Source: Bacillota bacterium (GTDB taxonomy: Bacteria; Bacillota_A; Clostridia; Lachnospirales; Lachnospiraceae). From it: a stretch of 64,000 bases of DNA. Shown in pieces: positions 16,654 through 25,682 of this stretch; the first letter of the stretch is position 1, and the number at the start of each line of letters is the position of its first letter. Both the position numbers and the translations under genes were made by a program. The DNA lies in contig JAEZTQ010000112.1 in NCBI GenBank assembly GCA_023443625.1, positions 1 through 64,000 on the forward strand, in the 5' to 3' direction. The notes beneath the pieces are model-generated. The model was not told the DNA's origin and did no database searches. It saw only the letters and a program-made list of their open reading frames with translations.

Positions 16654-17526
16654 TTATATCTTATTCATAAATGCAATATAACCATCCTCCAAGCTTGCAT
16701 CCTCCCCTTGGCAGGGTATATCCGGCTTCACCTCACTGATTATCCTTGCCTCAATTCCATTCTCCATATATTTCTTTGAGGATACGATATATCTCTTCTG
16801 TAAATCTTCAAACTCCTTATCTGTCTTTAATTTACATATCCATACTTGACCCTTGGTTTGTTTCAGTAAGGTGTTTCTATCTCCAGAGTAAATAATACTA
16901 CCTTTCTTTAGAATGCCCAAAGAATTACAGGTTGCTGCTAGATCCTCTACCACATGGGTAGAAAACAAAACTGTCCTATTCTTAGAGAAATCCACAATTA
17001 AATTACGAATCCTGATACGTTCCTCCGGATCCAGCCCTGTGGTTGGCTCATCAATGACTAATATCTCCGGCTCATGAAGTAGTGCTTGAATTAAGCCTAC
17101 ACGCCGCTTCATACCTCCGGATAGCTGACGGTTTTTCTTCTTCTCATGGGTTGCTAGGTTGGTTCTTTCTAGATAATAATCGATCCGTTTTTTGCAATCT
17201 ACTTTCCCTACTCCTGATAATCCTCCCATATATTCCAGAGCCTCTCGCACTGTAAGATTAGGGTATAATCCTAATTCCTGAGGAAGATAACCGACTTTCC
17301 TTTGGATTTTTCCGTAATTTTCATTGATCAGCTCCGTACCATTTATTATGACTCTGCCCCCCGTAGGTTTTAAAATAGTGGTAAGCACACGCATTAAAGT
17401 GGTCTTTCCAGCTCCATTTTCGCCTAGAAGCCCATATATCCCATTTTCTATTGTTAAATCTATATGATTTAATGCACAAACTCCATTCCCAAAGCTTACT
17501 GTTAAATCTTTTATTTCAATGGCCAT
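16654..17526 (-). CDS. ABC transporter ATP-binding protein (exporter type)
   Basis: A 290-residue ATPase with Walker A GENGAGKTT (around residue 35), ABC signature LSGGMKRRVGL and Walker B ILVIDEPTTGLDP, followed by the H-loop in LFSTHVVED. About 70 extra C-terminal residues follow, as in ABC-2 exporters. It forms an operon with the two membrane genes upstream (five-base gap and four-base overlap). A two-component system lies further upstream on the same strand. The substrate is unknown; peptide or antibiotic export is a common role for this arrangement. Confidence 0.88.
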   Translation of the reverse strand: MAIEIKDLTVSFGNGVCALNHIDLTIENGIYGLLGENGAGKTTLMRVLTTILKPTGGRVIINGTELINENYGKIQRKVGYLPQELGLYPNLTVREALEYMGGLSGVGKVDCKKRIDYYLERTNLATHEKKKNRQLSGGMKRRVGLIQALLHEPEILVIDEPTTGLDPEERIRIRNLIVDFSKNRTVLFSTHVVEDLAATCNSLGILKKGSIIYSGDRNTLLKQTKGQVWICKLKTDKEFEDLQKRYIVSSKKYMENGIEARIISEVKPDIPCQGEDASLEDGYIAFMNKI

Positions 17527-17530
17527 AATT

Positions 17531-18181
17531 TCACCTTACCCTTTCCTGTCTATTTAATAATCTATAATTTATTAGTAGAAGTAAAATTGATAAAAATAGT
17601 GCAAATAATTTGCCCTCTATCCATGTCCCAGTTTTGTACCCACCTTCATAGGCAAATAGGTTTAAGATATCTGGGAGGTTTCTGGCCCATCTGGAACTTT
17701 GGACATACCAAAGAAGAAGAGCCACGCCAATTCCTGCCCATAGGTTGCGAAATGCATTGACCATTGTGAAGGTAAATGTTCCAAAAAAAACTACACTGGC
17801 AAAGCAGGCAAGGACAGCTGTTATATAGATTTGTAGTTCCTTGGCATCCAACTGCCCCAGGGATCTTTGGAGATAAAATGCCCAATACCCCATACCGATA
17901 AGTAAACCCATATAGCTAGCTTGCACCAACATTCTCTGGCACATGGTCTTAAATTTTGCCTGGGCAGGCTTCAGATAAAAAACCTCCCACCTTTTTTCTT
18001 GCAACTCCTGATAAAAGGTATCGGAGAAGAAAATGATGGCTAAGAAAGCTACATAAGCATCCATGGCCCCTCCAATCTCGCTGCTGGAACGTACTCCCCT
18101 AATGAGAGCGAAGATGAATATATAACAGATGGAATAGCATAGCTTTGTGGGTGTTAATCCAATCTTTATATTATATTTCAA
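17531..18181 (-). CDS. ABC exporter membrane subunit (second permease)
   Basis: The 216-residue protein has six likely membrane segments and no other recognisable domain (for example LCYSICYIFIFALIRG, then DAYVAFLAIIFFSDTFYQELQEKRWEVFYLKPAQAKF, a typical ABC-2 pattern). The start is TTG at 18181 behind GAGGAGG, overlapping the stop of the upstream permease by four bases, which indicates translational coupling. It is probably half of the export channel with the product of the preceding gene. Confidence 0.7.
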   Translation of the reverse strand: MKYNIKIGLTPTKLCYSICYIFIFALIRGVRSSSEIGGAMDAYVAFLAIIFFSDTFYQELQEKRWEVFYLKPAQAKFKTMCQRMLVQASYMGLLIGMGYWAFYLQRSLGQLDAKELQIYITAVLACFASVVFFGTFTFTMVNAFRNLWAGIGVALLLWYVQSSRWARNLPDILNLFAYEGGYKTGTWIEGKLFALFLSILLLLINYRLLNRQERVR

Positions 18182-19254
18182 TATACCCGCCTCCTCTTCC
18201 AGACAAGGCTACTAAAGAGAATAATTACTATAGTACAACCCACCAGAAATATTTGATTAACAACTGCCTGGGGTGGGATGACTGTGTCAAAGAAGATACT
18301 CTGAAATCTTACCAAAATTGCCAACTTAGGGTACAGAATTGTCCCATCCTCCAGCACACTACCCATATTGGAATAGACAAAATATAGTAACAGTGCTGGT
18401 ATGGCTGGAAGGGGATTTTTAAACAATATGGCCACACCCGTATAGACACTGGCTATCATCAATAAATTAGGAAGAATATATAAGAGTACAACAATCCATA
18501 AATCCCACACGGATACAGGAAATCCTGCCCTCTTGCCATGCAGTATAACAAGGACATCAAATATGGCTGTTATAACCGTAACTGCCAGGCCTAAGGCCGT
18601 CATTCCCCCAAGGATCTTACCGGTGATATATTGCCAGGCCTTTACAGGTCTAGTATGCAAAAGTTCATAGATATCCTTCTTCGAGTCTCTTATATAGAGG
18701 AAAGCCAACATTAAAATTGCATAGAAGACAATCATTAATGATAGAAAATCTGCATATTTTCTTGAAAAATAGCTACTATAGGTTTGTTGCTCCAATGCAT
18801 GTTTGATATAATTATTTGCCTCTTCTACTGTTGCTTTTTTCATTTCAGTACTATGATAGAAAAAAGTATCCCCACCGGGAAGTGAATAATTTTCTTCCAT
18901 ATAAGCTGAAACATCTGGTATGGACATCTTTCTTTCCTTTATCTTTTCAATGCTTTCATTTACTTCACTTTCCGACCTTTGAAATTCTTCTATTAATACC
19001 TTCTTAATATTATCCAGCCCCATAGCAAACTGATCTTCCTTGGTAGCCGGGATATAGCCATCAATAATCTCTGCATCGGCTAACTCTGAATAGGTTTCCA
19101 GGGTTTTTATTTCACTTTCATCCGTAAAATAATGAATCCCCAAGTACGGTGAAACGCTGGTATAGACACCTATAAATACCAGAATTGCTCCAATATAATA
19201 AATTGGATTCTTAAGATAGTTCAATAATTCCCTTTTTATTATTGTCTTTATCAT
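18178..19254 (-). CDS. ABC-2-type transporter permease
   Basis: A 358-residue permease with an N-terminal cytoplasmic helix and first membrane segment (KNPIYYIGAILVFIGVYTSVSP), a large extracytoplasmic loop (residues about 45-170) and five further segments. ELLHTRPVKAWQYITGKILGG in the middle is typical of ABC-2 export permeases. ATG 19254 is favoured; ATG 19266 sits directly on the GAAAGGG site. Just upstream is a pair of hairpins belonging to a short dispersed element that is also found before spoIIAA. Confidence 0.75.
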   Translation of the reverse strand: MIKTIIKRELLNYLKNPIYYIGAILVFIGVYTSVSPYLGIHYFTDESEIKTLETYSELADAEIIDGYIPATKEDQFAMGLDNIKKVLIEEFQRSESEVNESIEKIKERKMSIPDVSAYMEENYSLPGGDTFFYHSTEMKKATVEEANNYIKHALEQQTYSSYFSRKYADFLSLMIVFYAILMLAFLYIRDSKKDIYELLHTRPVKAWQYITGKILGGMTALGLAVTVITAIFDVLVILHGKRAGFPVSVWDLWIVVLLYILPNLLMIASVYTGVAILFKNPLPAIPALLLYFVYSNMGSVLEDGTILYPKLAILVRFQSIFFDTVIPPQAVVNQIFLVGCTIVIILFSSLVWKRRRVY

Positions 19255-19284
19255 ACTAATTACCATTCCCTTTCATGATCTGTA

Positions 19285-19338
19285 AACTTTGTGCCACAGG
19301 CACAAAGTTGCTGATTGAAAAATCGCTGATTTTTCAAT
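19285..19338 (-). repeat. Dispersed hairpin element, copy 1
   Basis: An 11-bp stem (19285-19295 with 19299-19309, loop ACA) is followed by a second 11-bp stem (19314-19324 with 19328-19338). The first hairpin and its flank, including the ribosome binding site of the permease gene, resemble 34023-34076 upstream of spoIIAA. The similarity extends from CCTTTC through AACTTTG and GGCACAAA to TTGAAAAAT-like bases. Confidence 0.6.
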
Positions 19339-19450
19339 TTACCTCCTTTATTAATTATTCTAATGGAGGAATAACAACAAAAAGACAACAAAAAAGACTG
19401 AAACAAATAAAAATATATGATTTACCCATAGAAACTTGTGTCAATCCAAT

Positions 19451-19600
19451 TATTTTTACTTATAACAGCCTTACCCTAATTCTTCTTATTTTTACCTAAC
19501 AGCCCATACCCTATCTATCTTATTTTTACCTAACAGCCCATACCCTATCTATTCTTATTCTTACTTAACAGCCCATACCCTATTTATTCTTATTTTTAAT
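19451..19600. repeat. Tandem 34-35-bp repeats overlapping the kinase 3' end
   Basis: Four copies of a 34-35-bp unit containing TAACAGCCCATACCCTAT begin at 19451 (diverged), 19486, 19520 and 19555, and a partial unit reaches about 19600. The stop codon of the histidine kinase gene lies in the 19555 copy. The units have no spacers, so this is a tandem repeat, not a CRISPR array. The rest of the gap between the permease and the kinase carries the hairpin pair at 19285-19338. Confidence 0.8.
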
Positions 19601-20785
19601 CTCAAATACAGCCTTAACACTTGCCCCGCCTTCCCCTCTATTGGCGATTAGGAGCATACCTCCATGACATTCACATAATAATTTACTGATGTACAATCCC
19701 AATCCAAAATGGCTTAAATCATCAGAAGGATTGTTATGATAGAATGCATTTGTCACAAGGTTAATATTCTCCTCCTGAAAACCCGAACCATCATCAGATA
19801 CAATCATCTGCAAGTGATTACCTACAACTTCTATAAAAATATTGACTTGCTTGGATGCGTACCGAATAGCATTGGATAGGATATTGTCAAATACCTCTAA
19901 AATAATAGATTGGTCAGCCATAAATTTCTCAGGGATGGATGGGTCAACGATAATACTAAAGTCTAAGTTCCTTCCTCCTGCGAGAATCTTAGTTATATCT
20001 TGTACCTTTTTCTTTATGTCTATAGTCATAACTAATTCATATTCAGGCTTTCGCTCTTCTAGACTTGACAGCTGCTTTATCCTATCCACAAAGACACCCA
20101 GTCGCTCCACCTGTCCATGACTAGCCTCTATCATGTCAATTAATTTCTCCTTCGTAAGCTTGTCCTGGGGTATAAATTCCAGAAGCATCTCATGATATCC
20201 TTTTAGAACTGCAAGAGGGGCCCGAATATCATGGGTGATAGCAGCTTTCAGATTTTTCTGCTCTTCAATGGTTTTCCACAAGTATTTATTATTTACTTCC
20301 AGCCCTCTTCGCATATGTTCAAAGGAAGTACAAAGTCTTCCCATCTCGTCCTTCAAAGGATATTCTACTTGAAAATCCAACCTGCTCTCAGCTATTTTAT
20401 TTGAACTTTCCTCCAATATCTGTAGGGGTTTTTCTAATTTGTCACGGTAAAACAATAAAACCGCAATAGCTGAACATATAGTTGATAAAATGAGTGGCGT
20501 CCAGGTTATGAGAAAATCACATCTTTCGGAAATACTACGATCTCCATCAGACATTTCGTAATAGCCTGGGCGTGGAATATTATAGGTATACATACCATAT
20601 TGTTCTATAAACCCTTCATCAATATCCGTATATTTGGCCCAGACAATTTCCTGATCCCTCTCTGCATTTCCTACTATCATGGCTGATGTAAAGAAGCTAC
20701 AGGTTAATGCAATAAAAAGATATAGTATAATGGATTTTCTAAGGGACAGATTTTTTATTTTTTCCACTGATAACCGCACCCCCAT
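19580..20785 (-). CDS. Sensor histidine kinase
   Basis: A 401-residue membrane kinase: two membrane segments (near residues 17-40 and 90-112) bracket a short extracytoplasmic loop, then HAMP, a dimerisation domain with the phospho-accepting His in AAITHDIRAPLAVLKG (about residue 188), and ATPase boxes NAIRYA, DDGSGF and GLGLYIS. The response regulator gene is directly upstream and overlaps it by 31 bases. GTG 20767, behind GGGGGTG, is a possible alternative start. The nearby ABC exporter is a likely target of the pair. The short loop fits cell-envelope stress sensors, but this is inference. Confidence 0.88.
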   Translation of the reverse strand: MGVRLSVEKIKNLSLRKSIILYLFIALTCSFFTSAMIVGNAERDQEIVWAKYTDIDEGFIEQYGMYTYNIPRPGYYEMSDGDRSISERCDFLITWTPLILSTICSAIAVLLFYRDKLEKPLQILEESSNKIAESRLDFQVEYPLKDEMGRLCTSFEHMRRGLEVNNKYLWKTIEEQKNLKAAITHDIRAPLAVLKGYHEMLLEFIPQDKLTKEKLIDMIEASHGQVERLGVFVDRIKQLSSLEERKPEYELVMTIDIKKKVQDITKILAGGRNLDFSIIVDPSIPEKFMADQSIILEVFDNILSNAIRYASKQVNIFIEVVGNHLQMIVSDDGSGFQEENINLVTNAFYHNNPSDDLSHFGLGLYISKLLCECHGGMLLIANRGEGGASVKAVFEIKNKNK

Positions 20786-21429
20786 ACTGTTATTATAAAC
20801 TCCTCATGAGAATGTAGGGATAGTTTGTTACGTATTCTTCGAATGAGTTCCGTAACCACCCTACTATCCCCTTCTTCTTCATATCCCCATATTCTCTCAT
20901 AGATTCTTTCCTTATCAAAGACCTGACCTGGATGGGTAGCTAAAAATTCTATAATATCAAACTCTGTTTTCGTAAAATCAATTGTAATTTCCCCATACCG
21001 TACCCTTCTACTGACCAAATCAATACTTAAATTATCTGCAAAACGTACTTTTTCTTTTCCCTTATGTCTTTCTTCTCTTTTTAGATGAGCAATGATTCTT
21101 GCTTCCAATTCCTTTAAACTGAAGGGTTTTAAGATATAGTCATCTCCCCCTGATAGTAATCCATTTATTTTATCCTGCTCATCCACCTTGGCTGTTAAGA
21201 ATATAATAGGACAGGAAATTTGGTTTCTAATTCGCTTACAGACTTCCAGCCCATCAAGTTGTGGCATGTTAATATCAAGGAGTATGAGATCTGGTTCACA
21301 AACCATTCGCTCCAAGGCTTCCCTCCCATTGGTCGCTGTATAGATCAGATAATTTTTCATTTCGAAATAGCTTTTTAACATTTTTAATAATTCCGGGTCA
21401 TCGTCTATCATGAGAAGTTTGTACTGCAT
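20755..21429 (-). CDS. OmpR/PhoB-family response regulator
   Basis: A 224-residue regulator with a receiver domain (acidic DDD at residues 9-11, phospho-acceptor in LLDINMPQLDG at about residue 52, Lys in FLTAKVDEQDK) and a winged-helix DNA-binding domain (FTKTEFDIIEFLATHPG, then RVVTELIRRIRNKL). The start at 21429 is chosen because AAAGG lies nine bases upstream. It is cotranscribed with the histidine kinase and divergent from the radical SAM gene. Confidence 0.92.
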   Translation of the reverse strand: MQYKLLMIDDDPELLKMLKSYFEMKNYLIYTATNGREALERMVCEPDLILLDINMPQLDGLEVCKRIRNQISCPIIFLTAKVDEQDKINGLLSGGDDYILKPFSLKELEARIIAHLKREERHKGKEKVRFADNLSIDLVSRRVRYGEITIDFTKTEFDIIEFLATHPGQVFDKERIYERIWGYEEEGDSRVVTELIRRIRNKLSLHSHEEFIITVWGCGYQWKK

Positions 21430-21687
21430 GGCATTCATCCTTTGCTACTATTGTTATAATTATTATAGTAGATATTAATCTACAAATAAACAACAAAACC
21501 AGCAAAACATTTGTTCCGAACAAACGTTTGACTTTATGCCTTAATCGTTGTATAATAATTGTAACTAAAGCAAAATACTAAGTATCACACCCATCCTTTA
21601 AATAAGATGATACTTCCCCTCATCTTATTAACCTAATAGGTTTAGGGAGTCATATATTAACCTCATTAATACTAAGGAGTGCTGACA

Positions 21688-22923
21688 ATGGTATATTTAA
21701 GTTCTGATCATCAATTATCCCTGGAGGATAAGATACGGCTGATGCAAGAAGATGCTCGCTTTGATGTTGCTGACCCTCAGTTATCTTATGGCACTTTTAA
21801 TTCAGAAGAAGAAAGCATACCTGACCCTACTATTTTTGAAGATATTCATGCTAGACAGGCTCTACCAAAAGTCCCCAAGGTCTTTCTATCCAATAACTGC
21901 AGCTTTAATTGTGCATATTGCGGCTGCAGAGCAAGTCGTGACACAGATGCCAGATATTGCAACAGTCCCAGGGAGATGGCTGAGATAGCCTTGCAACAGG
22001 CCAATAATAATGGTCATGGAGTTTTCATAACCTCTGCTATATATAAGAATGCCAATTATACAGAGGAGCTGATCATAGATACTTTGAGAATTCTTAGAAA
22101 GGAGTTATTTTATGACGGCTATGTCCATGCTAAGATTATGCCAGGAACAGACCCGTCCTTAATAGAGAAAGCCGCCAGGTATGCTAATCGGCTGAGTGTA
22201 AATATCGAGGTAGCACAAAATAGCGGATTTGATCGGGTTGCAAAGCAGAAGAATAAAGAGAATATCTTAATCCCCATGGGGCAAATCAGTAATCTAGTCC
22301 GCAATGCCAGGCAGTATAGGAGTAATGGCAGCCCAATCCTAGCAAGATCACAGACTACCCAGCTCATGGCCGGAAGTACAGAGGAATCAGACCGCACCAT
22401 TATGACTCTCTCAAAGGCACTCTATAAGAAATATAATTTAAGCCGGGTCTATTACACGGCATTTCATTATAATAATGTGGCCAAGGGATATGATATTCCC
22501 TTTACAACAACCCCACTATGGAGGGTAAAGCGTCTTTATCAAGCAGACCGCCTGATGCAGCTCTATGGTTTTACTCCCGATGAAATCACTCCAGAAGATA
22601 CACCAAATTTTCAAGCCGATATGGATCCCAAGATGAACTGGGCTATTCGCAATATCCATCTATTTCCCATTGAAGTGAATACTGCAGACTATGAACAGCT
22701 CCTTCGCATTCCCGGTATTGGTCTTACTTTTGCCCAGAAGATTATCCGTGCAAGAAGATATGGCTCCATAACTCACCAGTCTCTTAAGAAGATAGGAGTT
22801 TCATTAAAGAAAAGTACCTATTTTCTTACATGTAATGGTAAGTATGAAGGAGGAGATATGATTTCTAACCCAGAGCTTCTTCGTCTATCCTTTCAAGAGG
22901 ATATCCCAAGGGAAGGAATTTAA
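21688..22923 (+). CDS. Radical SAM protein with C-terminal helix-hairpin-helix, putative DNA modification/repair
   Basis: The 411-residue protein has the radical SAM cluster motif CSFNCAYCGC (CxxxCxxC, around residue 75), a TIM-barrel-like middle, and a C-terminal helix-hairpin-helix segment (VNTADYEQLLRIPGIGLTFAQKIIRARRYG, around residue 332-361) that usually binds DNA non-specifically. This matches the family annotated as putative DNA modification/repair radical SAM protein, which in many genomes is followed by a uracil-DNA-glycosylase-like partner. Here the next gene is a small membrane protein. AAGGAG lies eight bases before ATG 21688. Confidence 0.85.
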   Translation: MVYLSSDHQLSLEDKIRLMQEDARFDVADPQLSYGTFNSEEESIPDPTIFEDIHARQALPKVPKVFLSNNCSFNCAYCGCRASRDTDARYCNSPREMAEIALQQANNNGHGVFITSAIYKNANYTEELIIDTLRILRKELFYDGYVHAKIMPGTDPSLIEKAARYANRLSVNIEVAQNSGFDRVAKQKNKENILIPMGQISNLVRNARQYRSNGSPILARSQTTQLMAGSTEESDRTIMTLSKALYKKYNLSRVYYTAFHYNNVAKGYDIPFTTTPLWRVKRLYQADRLMQLYGFTPDEITPEDTPNFQADMDPKMNWAIRNIHLFPIEVNTADYEQLLRIPGIGLTFAQKIIRARRYGSITHQSLKKIGVSLKKSTYFLTCNGKYEGGDMISNPELLRLSFQEDIPREGI

Positions 22924-23088
22924 ATCAATTCTATAGTCCATCCCATGGCCCTGCTTTCTGCCAGCAGCCACCCCTAGAATGTTACTTCGAAAACATTCTT
23001 ATTACTCCTTTATTGCTTTTTTACAGTACAATCTATATAATAAAAATAGATTTATTAACTCACCTAGCATTAGAAAGGAGTTTCACCA

Positions 23089-23370
23089 ATGAAATTAATA
23101 AAGCGGATTTTAGCGCTTATGGGAGTTGTTTTAATTATTTCTGTTATTGTAATTACTTTTATATCTGCATTTTTTACTACAGAGAAGTCTAACCAATTAT
23201 TCTTAGCTGGCCTCTTCTCAGCTTTTACTATACCAGTTATGATTTATGCATATCTACTGATCTATAAGTTAGTTCATAAAAAAGACTATCCAGAAGATAT
23301 TAATAAAAAAGAGAGTTCCCACGATAAGAATGTCGATGAGAACTCCCTAGATGAAGACGGGCTTTCATAA
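23089..23370 (+). CDS. Small membrane protein of unknown function
   Basis: A 93-residue protein with two membrane helices (residues 8-31 and 40-63) and a charged C-terminal tail rich in Lys, Asp and Glu. GAAAGGAGTTTCACCA precedes ATG. I do not recognise a family. A bidirectional terminator follows immediately, so the gene is probably monocistronic. Confidence 0.6.
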   Translation: MKLIKRILALMGVVLIISVIVITFISAFFTTEKSNQLFLAGLFSAFTIPVMIYAYLLIYKLVHKKDYPEDINKKESSHDKNVDENSLDEDGLS

Positions 23371-23374
23371 GATT

Positions 23375-23415
23375 AGAATAAGTAAAACTCTATTATGATC
23401 GGTTTTACTTATTCT
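23375..23415. terminator. Bidirectional terminator
   Basis: AGAATAAGTAAAAC (23375-23388) is complementary to GTTTTACTTATTCT (23402-23415), with T-rich sequence on the plus side. It separates the small membrane protein gene from the convergent rarA and overlaps the rarA stop region. Confidence 0.75.
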
Positions 23416-24728
23416 TCTTTTATTTTCTTGAAATATTCTTGTATCTGTTTTTCATATCCATTATCAGAAGGGACATAGAAGACCCTATCTTTAATTTCCT
23501 CGGGTAAATATTGCTGCTTGACATAGTGATTTTTATAATCGTGGGCGTATTTATAACCAATTCCATGACCTAGCTTTGTAGCGCCCTTATAATGGGCATC
23601 CATCAGATAGGTAGGTATGGAAGCTGTCTTCTCATTTTCTACCACTCTTGTAGCTTCATCAATGGCACAGATTGCTGAATTGCTTTTTGGAGCACAGGCT
23701 ACATAGGCTGCTGCCTGAGCAAGAACAATTCTGGCTTCCGGCATTCCAAGTCGTTCTACGGCTAGAGCTGCACTTGTAGCTACCACAAGTGCATTAGGAT
23801 CTGCATTAGATACGTCTTCTGCTGCACAAATCATGATTCTTCTAGCGATAAAGGCTACCTCCTCACCAGCATAGAGCATACGGGCAAGATAATAGATAGC
23901 CGCATCCGGATCCGATCCTCTCATACTTTTTATGAAGGCTGATATGGTATCATAATGATTATCCCCATTCTTATCATATCTCAGAACCCTTTTCTGAATA
24001 CATTCTGAAGCTACAGCAAGAGTAATATAAATGATACCATCTTCAGAGCGCTCAGTTGTCAGAACTCCTATTTCAACTGCATTAAGAGCTGCCCTAGCAT
24101 CACCATTTGAGATGTCTGCAAGGAATTCTAAAGCCTCCTCCTCTAATTCTGCCTTATATGCGCCAAGTCCTTTTTCATTATCATTAACCGCCCTCTTTAA
24201 TAGGGTTTTTATATCTTCCTTATCAAGAGGCTTTAATTCAAAGATAATGGAACGAGAGATTAAGGCTGAATTTACTTCGAAATAAGGATTTTCTGTAGTT
24301 GCACCTATTAAAATCACAGTACCATCCTCAACAAAGGGAAGTAGATAATCCTGCTGCCCTTTATTAAACCGATGAATTTCATCCACAAATAGTATGGTTT
24401 TCTTACCATACATACCAAGATTATTCTTAGCTTCCTCAACCACTGCTTCTAAGTCCTTTTTTCCTGCCGAGGTCGCATTAACCTGAATAAAATTTGAACT
24501 GGTTGTATTGGCTATAACCCTGGCAAGAGTCGTCTTGCCCGTTCCCGGAGGCCCGTAAAATAAGATAGAGCTAATTTTATCTGCTTTAATAGCACGATAA
24601 AGCAATTTATCCTTACCAATGATGTGGCTCTGTCCAACTACTTCCTCTAAAGTAGTAGGCCTAAGTCGGGAAGCTAAGGGAGCTTCCTTCTTCATGGTAT
24701 TACCACGCATATAATCAAACAAATCCAT
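23409..24728 (-). CDS. rarA: Replication-associated recombination protein RarA (AAA+ ATPase)
   Basis: The 439-residue protein is a clamp-loader-like AAA+ ATPase. Walker A GPPGTGKT is at residues 59-66, Walker B is FVDEIHRF, and sensor elements are IGATTENPYFEVNSALISR. The conserved C-terminal assembly domain (GSDPDAAIYYLARML, ASAALAVERLGMPEARIVLAQAAAYVA) is complete. RarA/MgsA acts at stalled replication forks. The start MDLFDYMRGN at 24728 is chosen because GGAGG lies five bases before it. It is transcribed alone toward the small membrane protein gene. Confidence 0.95.
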   Translation of the reverse strand: MDLFDYMRGNTMKKEAPLASRLRPTTLEEVVGQSHIIGKDKLLYRAIKADKISSILFYGPPGTGKTTLARVIANTTSSNFIQVNATSAGKKDLEAVVEEAKNNLGMYGKKTILFVDEIHRFNKGQQDYLLPFVEDGTVILIGATTENPYFEVNSALISRSIIFELKPLDKEDIKTLLKRAVNDNEKGLGAYKAELEEEALEFLADISNGDARAALNAVEIGVLTTERSEDGIIYITLAVASECIQKRVLRYDKNGDNHYDTISAFIKSMRGSDPDAAIYYLARMLYAGEEVAFIARRIMICAAEDVSNADPNALVVATSAALAVERLGMPEARIVLAQAAAYVACAPKSNSAICAIDEATRVVENEKTASIPTYLMDAHYKGATKLGHGIGYKYAHDYKNHYVKQQYLPEEIKDRVFYVPSDNGYEKQIQEYFKKIKEE

Positions 24729-24880
24729 ACTGACCTCCAATAACATGTTTTCATTTACTTCTTATTTTTAAAATACTTCTCTTGATTAATACGAACTTTT
24801 TAATTATTTACATTCCTATGGTTGAAAATAGTGATATAATGTGCATAATATTATTACATATAAATTCAAAGGAGATAATC

Positions 24881-25066
24881 ATGAATATACCACAGGATCC
24901 TTTTATCCTATTAAGCTTTATAAATACAAAATTACGTGATGAATTTACCAATATAGATGATCTTTGTAAAAGCCTAGAGATAGAGCGAAGCCAGATAGAG
25001 AAAACTCTCTCCACCATCGAATATTCCTATTCAAAGGATCAAAACCGCTTTACAGTTATGTTATAA
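24881..25066 (+). CDS. DUF4250-type small protein
   Basis: A 61-residue protein beginning MNIPQDPFILLSFINTKLRD, the pattern of the short DUF4250 family found in Clostridia and Bacteroides. Its middle (FTNIDDLCKSLEIERSQIEKTL) looks like a helix-turn-helix, so a DNA-binding role is possible but unproven. AAAGGAGA lies seven bases before ATG 24881. The longer frame upstream has no credible start. It ends overlapping the convergent VanZ-like gene by six bases. Confidence 0.75.
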   Translation: MNIPQDPFILLSFINTKLRDEFTNIDDLCKSLEIERSQIEKTLSTIEYSYSKDQNRFTVML

Positions 25067-25534
25067 CCTTAGTTTTTGCCCCCTTTCATTTACTATTAAA
25101 AGCAGGGCAAATACTAAGGTTCCGGCAATGGCTCCCGTCGTATCTATGAAGACGTCCTGTATCATTCCAGATCTTCCAGGAATAAAGGTCTGATGGAACT
25201 CATCCGTAAGGGCATAGATACAAGATAGAAGTATAGGAAGGAAAAAAACCCGAATTCTCTTTTTCTTTAAAACAGCAAAATGGAATGCAAAGGCCATGGC
25301 TAAAATTGCATATTCACTAAAATGGGCCCCTTTCCTAACAATGTGGTTTAGGTTCTCCAGGACCTTTATTCTTTCTTCAAAATGATTTCCGCTTATATCT
25401 TCATATACAGTGAGTACTTTATTTGCCATTGTCATACTATTTTCATTGGAATTGTCAGCTGGCTTCGATGAGAAGTAAAAAATGATTATCATAATAATTA
25501 CAGCTGGCAACCATGATACATACTTTAGTTTCAT
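25061..25534 (-). CDS. VanZ-like membrane protein
   Basis: The 157-residue protein has four membrane segments and the VanZ core pattern: HFSEYAILA, then DEFHQTFIPGRSGMIQDVFIDTTGA. VanZ confers low-level teicoplanin resistance in enterococci; most chromosomal homologues have no assigned function. The start at 25534 is chosen because GGAGG lies five bases upstream. Confidence 0.85.
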   Translation of the reverse strand: MKLKYVSWLPAVIIMIIIFYFSSKPADNSNENSMTMANKVLTVYEDISGNHFEERIKVLENLNHIVRKGAHFSEYAILAMAFAFHFAVLKKKRIRVFFLPILLSCIYALTDEFHQTFIPGRSGMIQDVFIDTTGAIAGTLVFALLLIVNERGQKLRL

Positions 25535-25682
25535 TAAATCCTCCATTAATAATAGGTCTACTTAATAATACCATAAATGTCTGTTTAATAGCAACTGTGA
25601 CTCCTATCCTGCTGCCTTGTTATTCTTATGGACATAACCTTCTATCCTAAATAATTCTGAAAAAGAGAGGAGACTTTATATT

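Noticed and set aside
19451..19600. CRISPR-like array
   Set aside because: The units are contiguous with no unique spacers, and no cas genes are in the window.
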